Position numbers and translations under genes: made by a program
The notes under the pieces: model-generated
The model's database searches: none
Seen by the model: only the letters and a program-made list of their open reading frames with translations
Told to the model about the DNA's origin: nothing
Shown: positions 1-11,909 of the stretch, one piece after another
Position numbering within the stretch: the stretch's first letter is position 1
How the letters are laid out: each line of letters opens with the position of its first letter
Assembly (NCBI GenBank): GCA_002633005.1
Contig: NMRA01000109.1
Coordinates: forward strand, 148,971-212,970
Length of the DNA stretch: 64,000 bases
Direction of reading: 5' to 3'
Source of the DNA: Phoronis australis
Lineage: Eukaryota; Phoronida; Phoronidae

Positions 1-165
1 TATTGAAACTAGTGGCAGATTTAGAGGGGGGCCATGCTCCCCCCTAAAATTCTCCCAGATTCCAATTGACTGTTTGGGGGTGCGAATGTCTGACGGTCAA
101 AATCCTGGCTAATACCGTGCCCTGGCCCCCCTAACTCAAAATCCTGGATCCTCACCTGGAAACAT
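1..165 (-). repeat. Interspersed G/C-rich repeat, copy 1
   Basis: Read on the minus strand, this segment contains ATCCAGGATTTTGAGTTAGG, then a G run, GGAATCT, a second G run with GCATGG, and CTAAAT.TGCCACT. The same order recurs on the plus strand at about 53617-53745, so the two are inverted copies of one dispersed repeat. I see no coding sequence and no clear terminal repeats, so the class is unknown. The left edge may be cut by the window. Confidence 0.6.
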
Positions 166-2270
166 TTCAATGGTTGTTCAATACAATGACTATTAATATT
201 GCGGCATAGCTTTTTTAAGTATATTTGATTTGCACTAAACTGTTGCTGTCCCATACAGTGGGTCGGTAAAGGAAGGCTTTCTTAAGTGGAAAGTTACTTG
301 TTTGGGTCGTCAGTCTTTTCGTGCGACAATCTCATCTACATTGTACACAAAATAATCAATTGCACAGAATTCGAACATTTTCTTGGGAATTTTTGAGTGA
401 GTGGTATAAGCATTCCCTCCAGATTTCCCAATTCCTACTCATGTGCATACTTTTTGTGTTTTCACACCATGTCATAGACATCTAAAGCTATGGCAGACTG
501 GAGCTTTTGGGTTGAGATTCAGTGGTTGCTGTGTCGTGTTATTTGATTTCTCATTGAATTAGAGTAGAACTCGCTAACTTGTATCCAGTGAGACTGAGAT
601 ATTTGGAGGCGTTATTGTGGAATTAATGCTAACCTTTCTAAAGTTCCCACTGAAGCACTACCAATTTAGAGAGTTCTACTGTATAAGAAGAGAGCAGAAG
701 ATTCAGTCTCGATTTCAGACTATGGCCCAGATTCAAAACTTTTATTTTTTATGTAACAGCCATACTGTTCAATGAGTTCGCTTCAAGCACACAAACTGGA
801 CTCCAATGAGACCAATTCCTCTGTTTACCTAGGTAATCTATAAGTTCAACTGATGTTGAGTTTAGAGGTTTATAATGTAGTCCTAGTTAAATTACACTTG
901 TCATGACCATGTTATTATAAGTAACCAGATTGATGAGCATCAATAAATGCTGCTCGCTGTGTTAATTATTTACCATTCTGAAACCACAGAAGTCTATTCA
1001 TGGAATGCCTACTTCAATTTCATGCCGCTGGGGTTGCACTTCGATTGCATTCGTTTGTTACGATGTTTGATCTTTCTATGGAATTTGTCACTACAACTTT
1101 TTTGCAACTCGTTTGAATTACATAAAACTAGTCCCCAAGTAACAAGTTTTTATAACAGAATACATAGGTCATGTGGAGGAGTTGGCATTCCAGGGCTAAG
1201 ACAACTGTTGATATCTATAAATGGGTGAAACTTTTAATTAAGAAAATCCTTGGAACTCAAGTCTTCCTCATTTCCTGGCGGAGGGTAGAAAGCTGTGATG
1301 CAGGCTACTGCACATGTTGGAATGACAACACGGACTGTTCATCCTAAGTGACCGTGTACCCATCTTTGGAACTGTCTGTAGGCCACGTGTCAAATCCTTT
1401 TATCCAAGGGTCTGTCATAGCCATCAGGACATTGGCTTTTGTACTGCAACCATGCAGTCTCCAAAACACCACGATTGATGTATACGGGTTTAAACCTCCA
1501 TGCTCCACAATACATATTTTCTCTGTGTTAGTTGTCACGCTTCATTTCTTCATCAAGTTTTGTGCAACAACCTTGTCAACCTCTTGGTAACATACTCTTT
1601 CTTCAACAACTGAGGTTGTCTGACAGTTGCCCCAGGTGCACCTGCAAGATGTGTCAACAATAATACATTATTTCAGTAAACATCAAAATTTCGAATTGAA
1701 AAATTTACCAAGAGTGCCTCTACCAAGTTGAGGGGTCTGCATACGACTTAAGTTTTCAGGAAAATTGGTTGGAACATCACAACCTATTTATTTTTTGTAC
1801 AAATTGATCATATATAGTAAAGATATTTACTTTTCATACAAATGAATAGTGCTACACTCAAAGCAGTGGTAGATCATGCCCGGGAGAAATAGTAAAGGAC
1901 ATTAGTTGTTTGATTTTTTAGCTGACCCTAAGACAAAAGGTCGTTGCCCTGATTCATTGATGGAGGGGACTGTTTTGTATGTAGTCGCAAGACCTGTTTT
2001 CCCAATCTGAATCCTATCGGCACCCACATACCATTAATCAAACTAGACAATGACAATGGGGCAAACCAACTTGAAAAGCAGTGTTGCCAGTCAAAGGGTC
2101 GCCCACATTTTAAATATTACAGTATACATTAAAACTTCTTGATATGCTATATAGGCAATCACCAATCCAATGGTATGCTCTTTTTACGCTATAGAAACTC
2201 TACTAAAAAAGACCAAGTTATAATTCGCGGTTGTAGGATACATATTGATAATATTCTTACCAATCACTAA
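166..2270. other. No supported gene; intron or intergenic DNA
   Basis: Open frames here are short (the longest 93 codons at 947-1228), with no recognisable motif, no convincing splice pair and no repeats of other window elements apart from short AT-rich words. I see nothing further to support. Confidence 0.6.
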
Positions 2271-2273
2271 CAT

Positions 2274-2527
2274 CTAATCGCAACTCCTGCGCACCTTCAG
2301 CCTGTTGACGTTCACAGGAAGAACCCGCTGGGAGTGAGTCTTCGGCGACCAGAGAAAGGGCCGTGAAAAGGATCGAGGGAGAACGGCTCCACTACAGAAA
2401 AGCAGATGAACACATGTTGTTCCTCTGGGATCTGTCACCTCTACCTCCAAATCCGAAAGGTCGGAATCATCTGAAAAGTCCACCTGTCCGTCCCTGTATA
2501 ATTCAAAGTATTCCTCATCTACGCTGC
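2274..2527 (-). CDS. Unrecognised acidic reading frame, possible exon or transposon remnant
   Basis: On the minus strand a frame is open from just after a TAG at about 2528 to a stop at 2274. It reads VDEEYFELYRDGQVDFSDD, followed by SDLSDLEVEVTD and then a basic, Ser/Pro-rich tail. Clustered Asp/Ser/Glu like this is common near the N-termini of piggyBac-like and related domesticated transposases and of many nuclear proteins, but nothing diagnostic follows. The AG just upstream could be a splice acceptor. The frame is short, has no neighbour continuing it that I can see, and could be chance. No function is assigned. Confidence 0.25.
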
Positions 2528-3883
2528 TCTACTCACTTGGACACATATTGCTTCCTTTGTGTTCCCCAACACCACGTCACAGATGTGCAACGAACGAAAA
2601 TGGCGCCGTTTCTAATCTCCGTTACAACGATGGCGTTACAACACCACGGCACTAAATACGTAAATAACTTTGTATAGCGGCGTACAATTCAGTTAATGTT
2701 AAGAATATAGCAATGATAATTATAAACTAGAATTTAGACCATATTGTTGTTCAGATTGGTTAGAACCTTGCAATTTCCTCTTTAATGTCAAGCATTCCAG
2801 AAGTTCATTATGGTTGACTCATTGTGAAAACGGATTACAAGTATTTTGTACCCATTACTGTGGCAATATGGCCATCTATCTTTACAAGAAATGTGGGACG
2901 TAGCTAAAAGGTAGAGACGCTTCGACAGAATTGTTCTTCATCATGTAGGCGTACATCTAAACCATGTGAAAACCAAGTATGGTTGTAAAACACAGTGAAT
3001 GCATATGATGATCTCCGTCGAAACTCAAAAGTGCTGTCCCCCATTCTAGTTAATTGCTCAACGATCCTCTGCACTTACAATTAAGATACTGCTAATCCAA
3101 ACGTGAAGTGATACTGAACACGATGTAAACATTAACTTCTCCCGACCCGGGTGTTCTTTATAGTCCAGCTGAAAGCTGGCACTCTGTCCTTACTTTTAAG
3201 GCTCTTTCGTACTATTTAACTCTTGTCTGAGTAGAGCTTCGTCGTAAACTGCGAGGTTAACTGAACCGTTTATACCGTCTTCAGTAATTAACGGACATCA
3301 AACGGTAGGTGAGGCTGTTTTATGGAAGGAATCGCAAGGTAGCGCTTGTTCATTGCATGTACGCTGAAACTTTTTAAAGTAACAGTTTATTAACATGTAC
3401 TGTACATGTGCTAATTGACATAAAATATAGAAACTGCTAGCTGTATAAATTCAAGGTTATGTAATGTAAATTAATTTCAATTGAATATGATCTGTATTTA
3501 ATGTTTTATTAACTTATTACAAATTAATATATCCAATATGTCCAACAACATATTTTTTCAGGTTATAGCGGAGTAAGACAAGTATTATTGACTCATCATT
3601 TTCCAAGACGGCTTTGCCAAAATTGGTTAGTCGGCATAAGAGCAAATATGTAACATACGTATATTAATATTAAATTCGTTGCTTCTAATGATGTCCCATT
3701 CTGAAATGACGAAAGAGCCCATGTCGGGTTTCTTACATGTTGTTATTACAAGTCACATGTGGTTGGCATTATTGAACAATGTATGGTCATTATAATAAAT
3801 AAACAATAAATGTACAACATTTACTCCTTTAACATTTAAAATTCCTTAACAGATCAATTTATTTCGTAATCTATGTTTTACAG

Positions 3884-3904
3884 CTGGGCCAGTGAGCACC
3901 AAGG
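3884..3904 (+). CDS. Candidate 21-nt micro-exon (AGPVSTK)
   Basis: The acceptor is CTATGTTTTACAG and the donor is GTGAGT. The 21 nt are open in phase 1: a split codon ending CT (Ala if the previous exon ends in G), then GPVSTK, then a trailing G. The upstream flank (TTAACAGA..AATTTAT, then CTATG.TTTACAG) and the GTGAGTA.TTAATA downstream match the flanks of the 24-nt exons at 20-39 kb, so this is probably the most 5' member of the same exon family in the window. RNA evidence is lacking. A lone exon this small would be easy to call by chance without the family resemblance. Confidence 0.45.
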
Positions 3905-4302
3905 GTGAGTAGTTAATATACGTTATAGCCGGATTATCCCCTGGTGCCAATCGGTTAAGTGGGTTCACAAGGTATCCCGAATTGATGATTGAACGATCGC
4001 TTTTGAAATTCGTGGATTTTTGTAACAGAAGTCATTTACAACTGTTCTGAGTCCCTAAGTATTGGGGTCTATTTGCAAATTGACGTCAAACAACATATGA
4101 CCTTTTTGTGATTTATTCTTTGCGAAAAGCGATAACAAGGTAGTCATGACACCACAAGCGTTTCTTAACCATTACTGTTGCTGTTACAACACCTTCCGTA
4201 AAAATATTTACTTTACCGTAGCTAAAGGTTACATACGCCGTGATGGAATTGTTCTGCACCTCCCTTGTAGTAAACGTGCTGATAACCGGCTATCAGTGTG
4301 CC

Positions 4303-4325
4303 TTACAACCATGCTATGGTTGTAA
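4303..4325. repeat. Perfect short hairpin
   Basis: TTACAACCAT, a 3-nt spacer GCT, and its exact complement ATGGTTGTAA form a 10-bp perfect inverted repeat. No associated element ends are visible. Confidence 0.6.
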
Positions 4326-5339
4326 GTCGCACTCATCGCAACCTAAGTCACCCTACAAAACATGTTAATGCCAGCTGCAATTATGCAAATACGACGATCT
4401 GCTGAGCACCTGAAAGAGCATGTGGCCCCATCCAGCCAAGTTCCTAGCGAGCCCATGCAGTGAGAGGTAAGCTCATTCTAATCCAAAAATATTTATGCGA
4501 CTGAACAGTATTCAAGAATTAAATTCTCACGTTCCGAGAGTTCCCTATTTCCAATTTCGTTATACATGGAAACTTCTTGCAGTGTACTTACACACGTAGT
4601 CCCACCGCGGTCACCGGTACTTTGCTAAACCAATCAAAAACAATGTGGTGTATTCAAAGAATAAACTTAATCTGTTGGACAATTGACAATCGAATTTGTT
4701 TAATAAATACCATGCGAATCGCAAATAACCTAACACTAAGGTGGTATCGATACAGTTTGAAGGGCAACATAGTTGTTCCTAAAGTGATGTACAAAAGCTC
4801 AGGCCATGGGAATAGAGGGTAATGCCCGGTGATTTTCTGATTTACTACGAGGTACAAAACTGGAAAAAGTTTATTAATTACAGAAAAGAAGAAACCATTC
4901 CACTATATTACCTATTACAACACATATTTTCAAGCTTTGGGCTAAGTTGCCCTTTTGGGCTTATCCCTGAGACACGATCTCTTTCCTTACGCATGTAAAA
5001 ACTCATTAAAATGGAAGGGTGTGTATGTGTTGCAACTCAAACTCAATTGAATGTTAACTGCATTTTATATTTGATTGACTTGGATCTAAATTGTTTCTTA
5101 ATATATCACTGCGTGTACCTACCTTTTTAGACTGTAGAAGAGTAAGACGGTTACTGTTATTTCACCCCTTTTACTGTTTTGCCAAATTTGTCTTGTCCGT
5201 ATTCGATGTTGTGTTGCTATTTTGTATCATTCTGAAGTTATGATTGAGTTCAATTAAGGTATGGTATTACAATTCATGAAATTATTATAAAAATGTCACT
5301 TTAACAAATAAATGCTTTATTTTATAGGTCCTAACAAAA

Positions 5340-6420
5340 TTGCTACTGAACAAAGAGCTTCAAAATTTGTATGCCACAAGAGATGAGCTAGCTGAGCATG
5401 ATGGCATTAATCTGAGAGGAAATCGGATCTAAATACGATCTCCAACCACAATACCAATGTACATTGCGCACATGCAGGAACTGAAGCAACTATTCGCAGC
5501 GCTAAAGACAAACTCTTTTTGTCAAAAATGACTCAACTGATCTCAGAGTTTGTTGTAAGATCTGAGCCGTGCAACAGACACAGCTAAACGTCATCAAAAT
5601 ATCCTCTTAAGCCCCTTGGTCTGTAGTTGCAACGGTGAACAGTTCATCTTGACCGTCAACCGTTACCCTGACTGATATGAGATCGTCAGTCTAAACGAGA
5701 TCTCTCCTAAGAATGCCATCTTGAAGTTGAAGCAACATTTTGCAAGGTTTTGTGTACCTGAGATTTTCATCACAGCAGTGGTAATCAATATGTGTCGCAA
5801 GACTTTAGGTTTTACACTGGACAATGGAAGATCCATCACGAGACCAGCTCACCGCATTTACATAGCAACAGCGGACTTACTGAAGGAGCTGTATAGTTTT
5901 TTCCCAAATATCCTTCCGCGACAGATATGATCTTCACCTGAGCCTGTTGACAATCCGAGACACTGTGCTGGGTTCATACGGTCAAAGACTCATGGCAAGA
6001 CGTACCCGTATAAACATACCGATCACTTCAGACCTGCAGAAGCAAGAAGTATGATATCTGAAAGACGTTTTTCAACGTGTTGCGTTACTCCGGCAGCAAG
6101 ATGAATCAATGCGTGACTGAAGTGCAAAATCCCTATCTATTTTACATCCTGGTGACTCAGAATTCAGACAAAAAAGGATATGACGCCAATGGTCAAGTTC
6201 TACCGTAAACCGAAGAACCACAATCGTTTTGGGTGCAGCTCTAGCAGTACCGGAGTTTATCGTGGTGACAGGGAACTTTATGATCTCCAGCTTACCAAAT
6301 CACGTCCAATAGAACTACGTCACCCTCCTTTGCCATAACACATCACCCACCCAGGAGTTGACATCCATCTCTTCATATGGAAACAATGTGAAACTAAATG
6401 TAACATCAAAACAGAAGAGA
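5340..6420 (+). pseudogene. Ty3/gypsy integrase remnant
   Basis: Broken frames on the plus strand give the order typical of a gypsy integrase region. First comes ATRDELAEHDGINLRGNRI, like the segment before the integrase zinc-binding domain. Next is an HHCC-like stretch around 5461-5590 (VHCAHAGTEATIRSAKDKLF) in which the first cysteine of the C-x2-C pair reads Ser in SEPCNRHS. A core fragment around 5655-5790 follows (VNRYPD, then LKLKQHFARFCVPEIFIT), interrupted by stops. After 5970 come decayed C-terminal words such as GQRLMARRTR. No gag, protease or reverse transcriptase is visible upstream and no LTR is certain, so this is a truncated, inactive copy. The family assignment rests on recognised integrase word patterns, not on an alignment. 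Confidence 0.7.
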
Positions 6421-8770
6421 ATACATGTCGAAAGATGTGATTACAAGACCTGACAGAAAAAACTTTCATTCAATCAAAGTTCCAAAACTGATCACTATTA
6501 CACCTTATGATGGAATCTCAGAATCTTTGTAGTTCAGAACTTTGATTCTCGTAATAGTGTTAAACTGTTTAACTCACAACTGTTTACGCATTACTAAACT
6601 CCTTATTCAGATATAACGCTCTGTCTGTTACTTTACTACCATGGATGTGTTTTTATCTTGTGATCGTTACTAAGTATCTACACAAAAAGGAGCCAAATTG
6701 TCATTGATGCTTTGGCGTGAGAACCCTAGACGGTAGTGAGACACTGAGACTCTAGTATTTATATACTTTATGCCATGTAATATCAATTTCTTATATACCC
6801 TGCAATTGGTGACACTGCTGGTGTTGCTGGATATGCCATCTTCTTATAAATGTATCGAGAAACATTGTCTGATCTTTAACTCATCAAACTGGTTTGCACG
6901 TATCTGAACAAGGCTGTTGTAACGCCATCAATAACGTTGAACTAACAGTATTTTAGAGTCACTACATGAGAAAGTCAGGCAGATGCGGGAACATGACATG
7001 TCACGGATTTTTTGAAATATAGCTTTAGTTTACTCTTAGGTGGAATGTCAACACCTAAAATAATTTTATTTAAAATATCTAACTTCTTCACAGAAAAGTG
7101 CCCCTTCGAAATTTTTGGCGAGTTTCTGGCTTCAGAAACCATCAAATTTTTATGTTGCATCACTGTGCAACAACGTCAAATTAACAGAATCTAAGAATGG
7201 CATACTGAATAAACACAACTTGAGTCTACGGGGAAATTTTAAAATGGTATTCGCAAGTTAGCTGCTTTGCTACTTTTTCAAACCACCCGAGTCAAGCTGT
7301 GTAACTGATGGAAAAGCCCTTCATTCGATCGTTATTTCTTTTACGGCGCAACTTCACTCAGAAAAGTGACATACTACATGTGAAAGCTGAGCCTTTGTAG
7401 AGTACATATATATTAAAATATTTGTGGACAGCAATCTGTCTGTCCTGCATGCTTCGATTGAAACCACCCACTTTGCTGATATCGGTCGTCCTGTTCGCCA
7501 ATACTGTCACACTCCCATTAACAAACGAATCAATTTCTAAAGATTTATGAGTAACAAAAACGATGTCAACAAGATCAATAAGATTTTTCAAAGCTCAAAA
7601 TCTGAATTACATTCCAATTGTTTCGGCTGGTGCTCAGAACTCTACAATTAAAGCTGAAATTGCGGCCTCAAAAAGTTTGCAATTGTCGGTCCTGTAATGT
7701 CTACTTGACATCTAGTAACGTACAGTGGTTCCGAAAAATAGGAACCTATATTAACACGAGGCACTCCAAAATCATGCTTGATTGAATGGTTATTGCTAAC
7801 AATACCTTTTAAGTACCGAAAACCCACGGGGAGTACTGATCCTGTAAAGGTGGAAATCTTTTGGGTAGTAATTAATTTTTCTGCTGTTCATCAGATGACG
7901 CACCGACTTACCGAGTCGTAAAAATGAATCTTCCGTTGAAGAAGTTGTGCTCAAATAAAACGCAGTGCGAAGTCAGTATTTTAGGGCGATCCCAAGCGTG
8001 AAACTTTGAGAAATCTTACATTTTAGGCTAACTATTAAATGCACGGAAAACATATAATGGCTACTGCTATTTCTATTGGAGTGTTTTCGCTAACCTCCAC
8101 TCAACAGTTCTTGAAGCAACGTTTCAGCCAGTTGTGAGAATGGACAAAATCTGAATTAGAGATGTACATAAAAATACTACATAGGGCAAGGAATGTCATT
8201 GCTAAATCTGGGCATCAGATTTAAACCACTAGCAGATCTAGAATTTCTAAAGGGGCAATTGCAGTGGTGCTATGAATTTGAAATACAGACAGACTACAAT
8301 TAAGTCAAATTATTTAACGGAAGGTATCGTTGAAGTTAACTGTTTTGTTATCTAATACTCACGGAAACTCTGTCTTTCAACACACAGAAAAACACATCAG
8401 TGCAGTATTTATTACACATGAAATTTGGTCGTGGTTGACATCGAGCTATAGATAGGACACTTAAGTTTCCCACCTGTAAATTGATCATAGTGCTTATATG
8501 TATTGTACCAGTGTGGGTATTAAAGCTGGTGGTCAACGTTAAGTTTTGGATATCAAGATCTTTGATCAAAAGAAGTAAAAATGAAACCATAGTCTACATC
8601 ACACTGTAATTTTTGTTAACATCATACAAAACAGGAAAAACGGAAAGCTACCAAGATTGCACCTCGGGCAGCATGCTTCCAAGGATGTTAATAATATGTA
8701 ATACATGAAATTAAAAACCTCTAGGTGGTACAGCATACATTATATTCATCTGTCATATTCTTGCCAAATT
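6421..8770. other. No supported gene
   Basis: Only short overlapping frames with no motif. A TATTTATATAC box near 6760, after an A-rich purine stretch, could mark the start of a 3' LTR belonging to the preceding gypsy remnant, but no partner LTR was found. Confidence 0.5.
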
Positions 8771-8771
8771 C

Positions 8772-9760
8772 CATACATCAAGATACTTGGTTGATACAGG
8801 ATCACTAGAGGACGCCACAGCTCTCAGATATATCCTAAAATTTTTGCCGGGCATACTCTCCTCAATGATTTAACATATAAATCAACTTTCACCCAGATTC
8901 ATCAACAGAACTTCGTAAATATTGCGGCGAAGATAAACAAACAAATTGCCACTCCAGGCGCCTCGGTGATTGCACCCATCAGAAAACCTGTCAGATTGTG
9001 ATCATCTCAATATGAACACATGAGCAAAATTTCATAACTATCCTCCAAGCAATTTCAAGGACAGAGAGACTGCTGCCAGAAATAATTATCTCTAGCTGCA
9101 CAGACTATTTTAAATCCAGCCAAAAATAGCAGTTTGTTCTCGTATCCTCAACAAAAACAAATATACCATATTGCACGAAAATACATCAAGAAACTTGGTA
9201 GATATAGAGGCATACATAAAGACAACCTTTATTGCCATTAAGCTGTGCTGTAGTGGGTCGTAGGCATAGGTGGGCGCAACCAAACACCTTTTGGCATTTG
9301 AACGTAGTGCCTACGCACCAAAAGTTACGTTCAGCGCTCAAGGTGATACGGTGGACTTTGGGTGCCTACTTACCATTTATTTTACCACTACGGCACTACC
9401 ATAGGAGATCGTCCAATCAACAATCAGTGTCAGTCGTGCTCATCTCAATGTCAAAATTTCTGTACAGATTACATAGGTACGCAAGGAAATAGGAAAGTGT
9501 GTCTGCCTCCATAACTGATACTTAATTGCGAAATTTGATGAAAAACAGTCAAGGAACTTGCTAAATATAGAGACTAACATGAAGAAGTAAAGTTGCCACT
9601 AGGGGCCCAGTGTTAGTCAAATACATCCCAAAACTCTCTTGTATCATCGCATTTGTAAAATTTCACAATCACCAAGGATTTAAAGATGCAGCAGCAGATG
9701 CCAGACAAAAAGACCGGGATGACAGCATAATGGGCCTACACACACACATATATATACTAT
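8772..9760. repeat. Three diverged tandem segments of about 390 bp
   Basis: A phrase of the form (CATCAAG.)AACTTGGTAGATA.AG occurs near 8772, 9182 and 9547, with related words between (CATCTCAATATGA / CATCTCAATGTCA, AGAAATA). This looks like an old tandem repeat with a period near 370-410 bp. The copies are strongly diverged and no coding function is seen. Confidence 0.35.
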
Positions 9761-9989
9761 ATCAAATTTAAAATTCGTGACATGTCATGTTCGCATATTG
9801 CGCATTGCCTGACGTTCTCATGCAGTGACTCTTAAAGCTACAAAAATATTACTGAAAATGTGCAGTTTTAAGCACATCTCTTTTACATGAGAATAAAACC
9901 TTTTATTAGAATACGCTACCTGAGTGCGTATCTTTAATTGAACTTCAATGTATGGGTAAGGGTGGACAAAAGTTACGTACGTAAAATAC

Positions 9990-10800
9990 ACAAAATAACC
10001 CAGTTTTCCCTGTTATCAATGTCTACGTTGTCGGAATTCAAGATGCGCATCAACGTTCCTGTCGGACTAGGTTGTTTAACTTAAAGCCTTTTTGCAACTT
10101 TGACAAATGTACGTTTGGTTTCTACAGTAAGTTAAGTCCACTAGAGCCATAAATTCCCAAATGTGACTAACTGTTAGGCGAATTGGCTTGCTTTTGTCAC
10201 CGCGAGAATTGGCATTTAATTCAAACAGCTGTGAATAACACCCTCACGCAATGGTGTTCTTTTTCATGCAACCTTTTGCTGTTTTTGCTGGAATCTCGCC
10301 TTGACGCAACATGGTACAAAAAGGCAACTTCACTTATCATTTGCCGAGCTTACATTTGTGTGATTGATCTAGCGTTTTCTTATTTTACTAGGGCTTTTCT
10401 AGGACTATCTGGTTAGCCCAAATACATCTAAAATAGCAAAACTCCGTTGGAGTTAGGCTTTAAGTTTTGATGCTGGACAGTATTCAAATGGAAGCGTCAG
10501 ACTTTGGCCACTGGTACAGTTATTTTTTGTCGTGAACTTCCTTGAGATTTCATTATTTTCATAACTTGCATTAATGTCCACACATTCCAACTGATTTCAG
10601 ATAGCGCGCCTCATTCTAAAGGGACGAATGAGTGCACTTCGGGCTCTATAGATTTTCATTACAATCCATAGGTGGACGGACTTACATTGTACATGTCATT
10701 ATAACGAATGTATATTGCTATTATCCCATATATGTGAAAATGTAGATATTGTATATGTGACGTATTCAACTGTGATATACAGGAAAGTAGAACCAACCCG
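9990..10800 (+). repeat. Micro-exon unit copy, exon lost
   Basis: The order of words ATGTCTACGT, GTCGGACTAG, TTTGGCCACTGGTACAG, TTTTCATAAC and TACATTGTACATGTCATTATAACGA follows that of the units at 24.6-25.1 and 25.9-26.4 kb. The place where those units carry the micro-exon reads GATATACAGGAAAGTAG here, with a phase-1 stop and no matching donor. This is a diverged unit with a dead exon, and it shows that the repeat family extends well upstream of the main cluster. Confidence 0.45.
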
Positions 10801-11645
10801 TATACAACGGTAGAAGCCGTGTTTCACGATTGGTGAGCAGTCTCCTAGCTGGTGGAATAAATTCGCAAATGCAACGCCAATTTTGATTGAGCTCGTTCTT
10901 TTGGGTTACCTAAATCATTATTACAAGGCCTAGTTCCTGGAAAATCAGTTTTACTGCTCTAAAAACAAACCAGATTTATCAATGAAAAGTCCGACGCTTG
11001 GTGATCATACGGCTATTTTTTCCTTGCTGAAGTTTCAATCTGGGACAAGCTAAATAGCGTCTCCTGTCAATAAAATCAGCCAAAAATCCGATTCAAATGC
11101 ATGGAAAACGTTTCACCATGGATCCACACAGTATGTGTTCACTGAGATCTAAGGTCTTTACAAGAAATTGCGACCTAATAAAGAGTATGTGTTTTTACTG
11201 AGACGATAATCTGCTTGCAGCGTTCAACTGTCCGTGGCTGCCAGTTGACTCGTAGCGTAAAGTCTGATTTTTGCGATAGAGTCCTTACCTCAAGTTTTGT
11301 AAATCCGCACAGTTTCCACTGTTATTTTCCAATGCTGTTATCAAAACGGGAATTGTTTCTATTGCTATTTACAGTCCAAAAGCTAAGGCAGGAAAATTCA
11401 CCAGCAAAACTAAGAAATTCATTGAAGCTAAAACCACATACTGCTGCACAACCAGGTTCAGGGAATATTCAATTTTTATATTCCCGGATGCATTGTTTCT
11501 AAGTTTCCGACAAACCTTTGACATTATTGAACAGTACAGAGCTTTAACACGTATATTTACTAGGCATACATATAACAACAAATCTGAACACACCGCAACA
11601 AGATATTGCCACGATGTTACAAGTTCATATATATGGGATAAATAG
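10801..11645. other. No supported gene
   Basis: Short frames on both strands only (95 codons at 11215-11502, 96 codons on the minus strand at 11369-11659), without motifs or plausible splice context. Confidence 0.5.
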
Positions 11646-11805
11646 TATTCCATATACATAGGAATACTACTGCGATACCCATCACGAATTCATTTCATCT
11701 GGGAATGTCCCAAGTCAACCTTCGGTCTCATCGGGATATATCCAGGTGAAATGAATTTTCGACAGGATATGGCAGTAGTATTCCTATGTACATGTATGTG
11801 GAATA
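11646..11805. mobile_element. Foldback element (MITE-like)
   Basis: The outer arms TAGGAATACTACTGC and GCAGTAGTATTCCTA are exact complements, continued outward by TATTCCATATACA / TGTATGTGGAATA. An inner stem pairs ATTCATTTCATCTGG with CCAGGTGAAATGAAT, around a centre containing GTCTCATCGGGATATATCC. The whole is about 160 bp and non-coding, typical of a small palindromic non-autonomous element. Confidence 0.7.
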
Positions 11806-11885
11806 ACCTATATTTAACACATAAGTAATACATGTATTTGTAAATGCTTAAAAGAACAGCGTACTTCTTTATGTATGATTTTCAG

Positions 11886-11909
11886 GTTCTAGGAAGACTG
11901 TTTTCAAAC
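11886..11909 (+). CDS. Candidate 24-nt micro-exon (GSRKTVFK)
   Basis: The acceptor is TATGATTTTCAG and the donor is GTGAGT. The phase-1 reading is (G)GT, then SRKTVFK, then a trailing C. The downstream flank (GTGAGTATTTAATA, then GTTTCTCAATAA.AACGA.CAAA) matches the intron just after the exons at 25090 and 26399, which is the main reason for the call. It differs from most members by ending in C, so the split codon would be CGT (Arg) rather than GGT (Gly). The peptide is unlike the xQKGxxK core, so this copy may be decaying. Confidence 0.4.

Larger units (their letters stand above)
2880..5210 (+). repeat. Diverged direct duplication
   Basis: Two pairs of related segments in the same order suggest an old direct duplication of roughly 1.3-1.6 kb. 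GTAGCTAAA followed by GAATTGTTCT occurs near 2896 and again near 4219. AGAGTAAGAC followed by TTTGCCAAA occurs near 3570 and again near 5135. The first copy leads into the micro-exon at 3884. The second leads to an AG-flanked segment at 5329 that now runs into a retrotransposon remnant. Divergence is high, so the limits are approximate. Confidence 0.35.

Noticed and set aside
947-1228. A 93-codon plus-strand frame starting MLLAVLIIYH.
   Set aside because: It resembles a signal peptide at first glance, but the hydrophobic stretch is short, no processing site or downstream exon is evident, and the frame is within chance length for this base composition.
3571-3581. An 11-nt exon after CATATTTTTTCAG with donor GTAAGA, with a relative at 5135.
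   Set aside because: Length 11 changes the phase from 1 to 0 and no partner restores it. The two copies agree mainly in the intron text, so this is more likely chance splice-like sequence in a duplicated segment.
4440-4466. A coding exon ending at GAG|GTAAGC (4467).
   Set aside because: No convincing acceptor and no open phase linking to the 3884 exon. It could be a 5' untranslated exon but nothing supports it.
9232-9492. An 86-codon frame as a small gene.
   Set aside because: Lies inside the diverged tandem repeat and the other copies do not keep the frame.
10783-10810. A micro-exon at the end of the 10-kb unit.
   Set aside because: It has a phase-1 stop (GA AAG TAG) and no aligned donor. 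Treated as a dead copy within the repeat unit.
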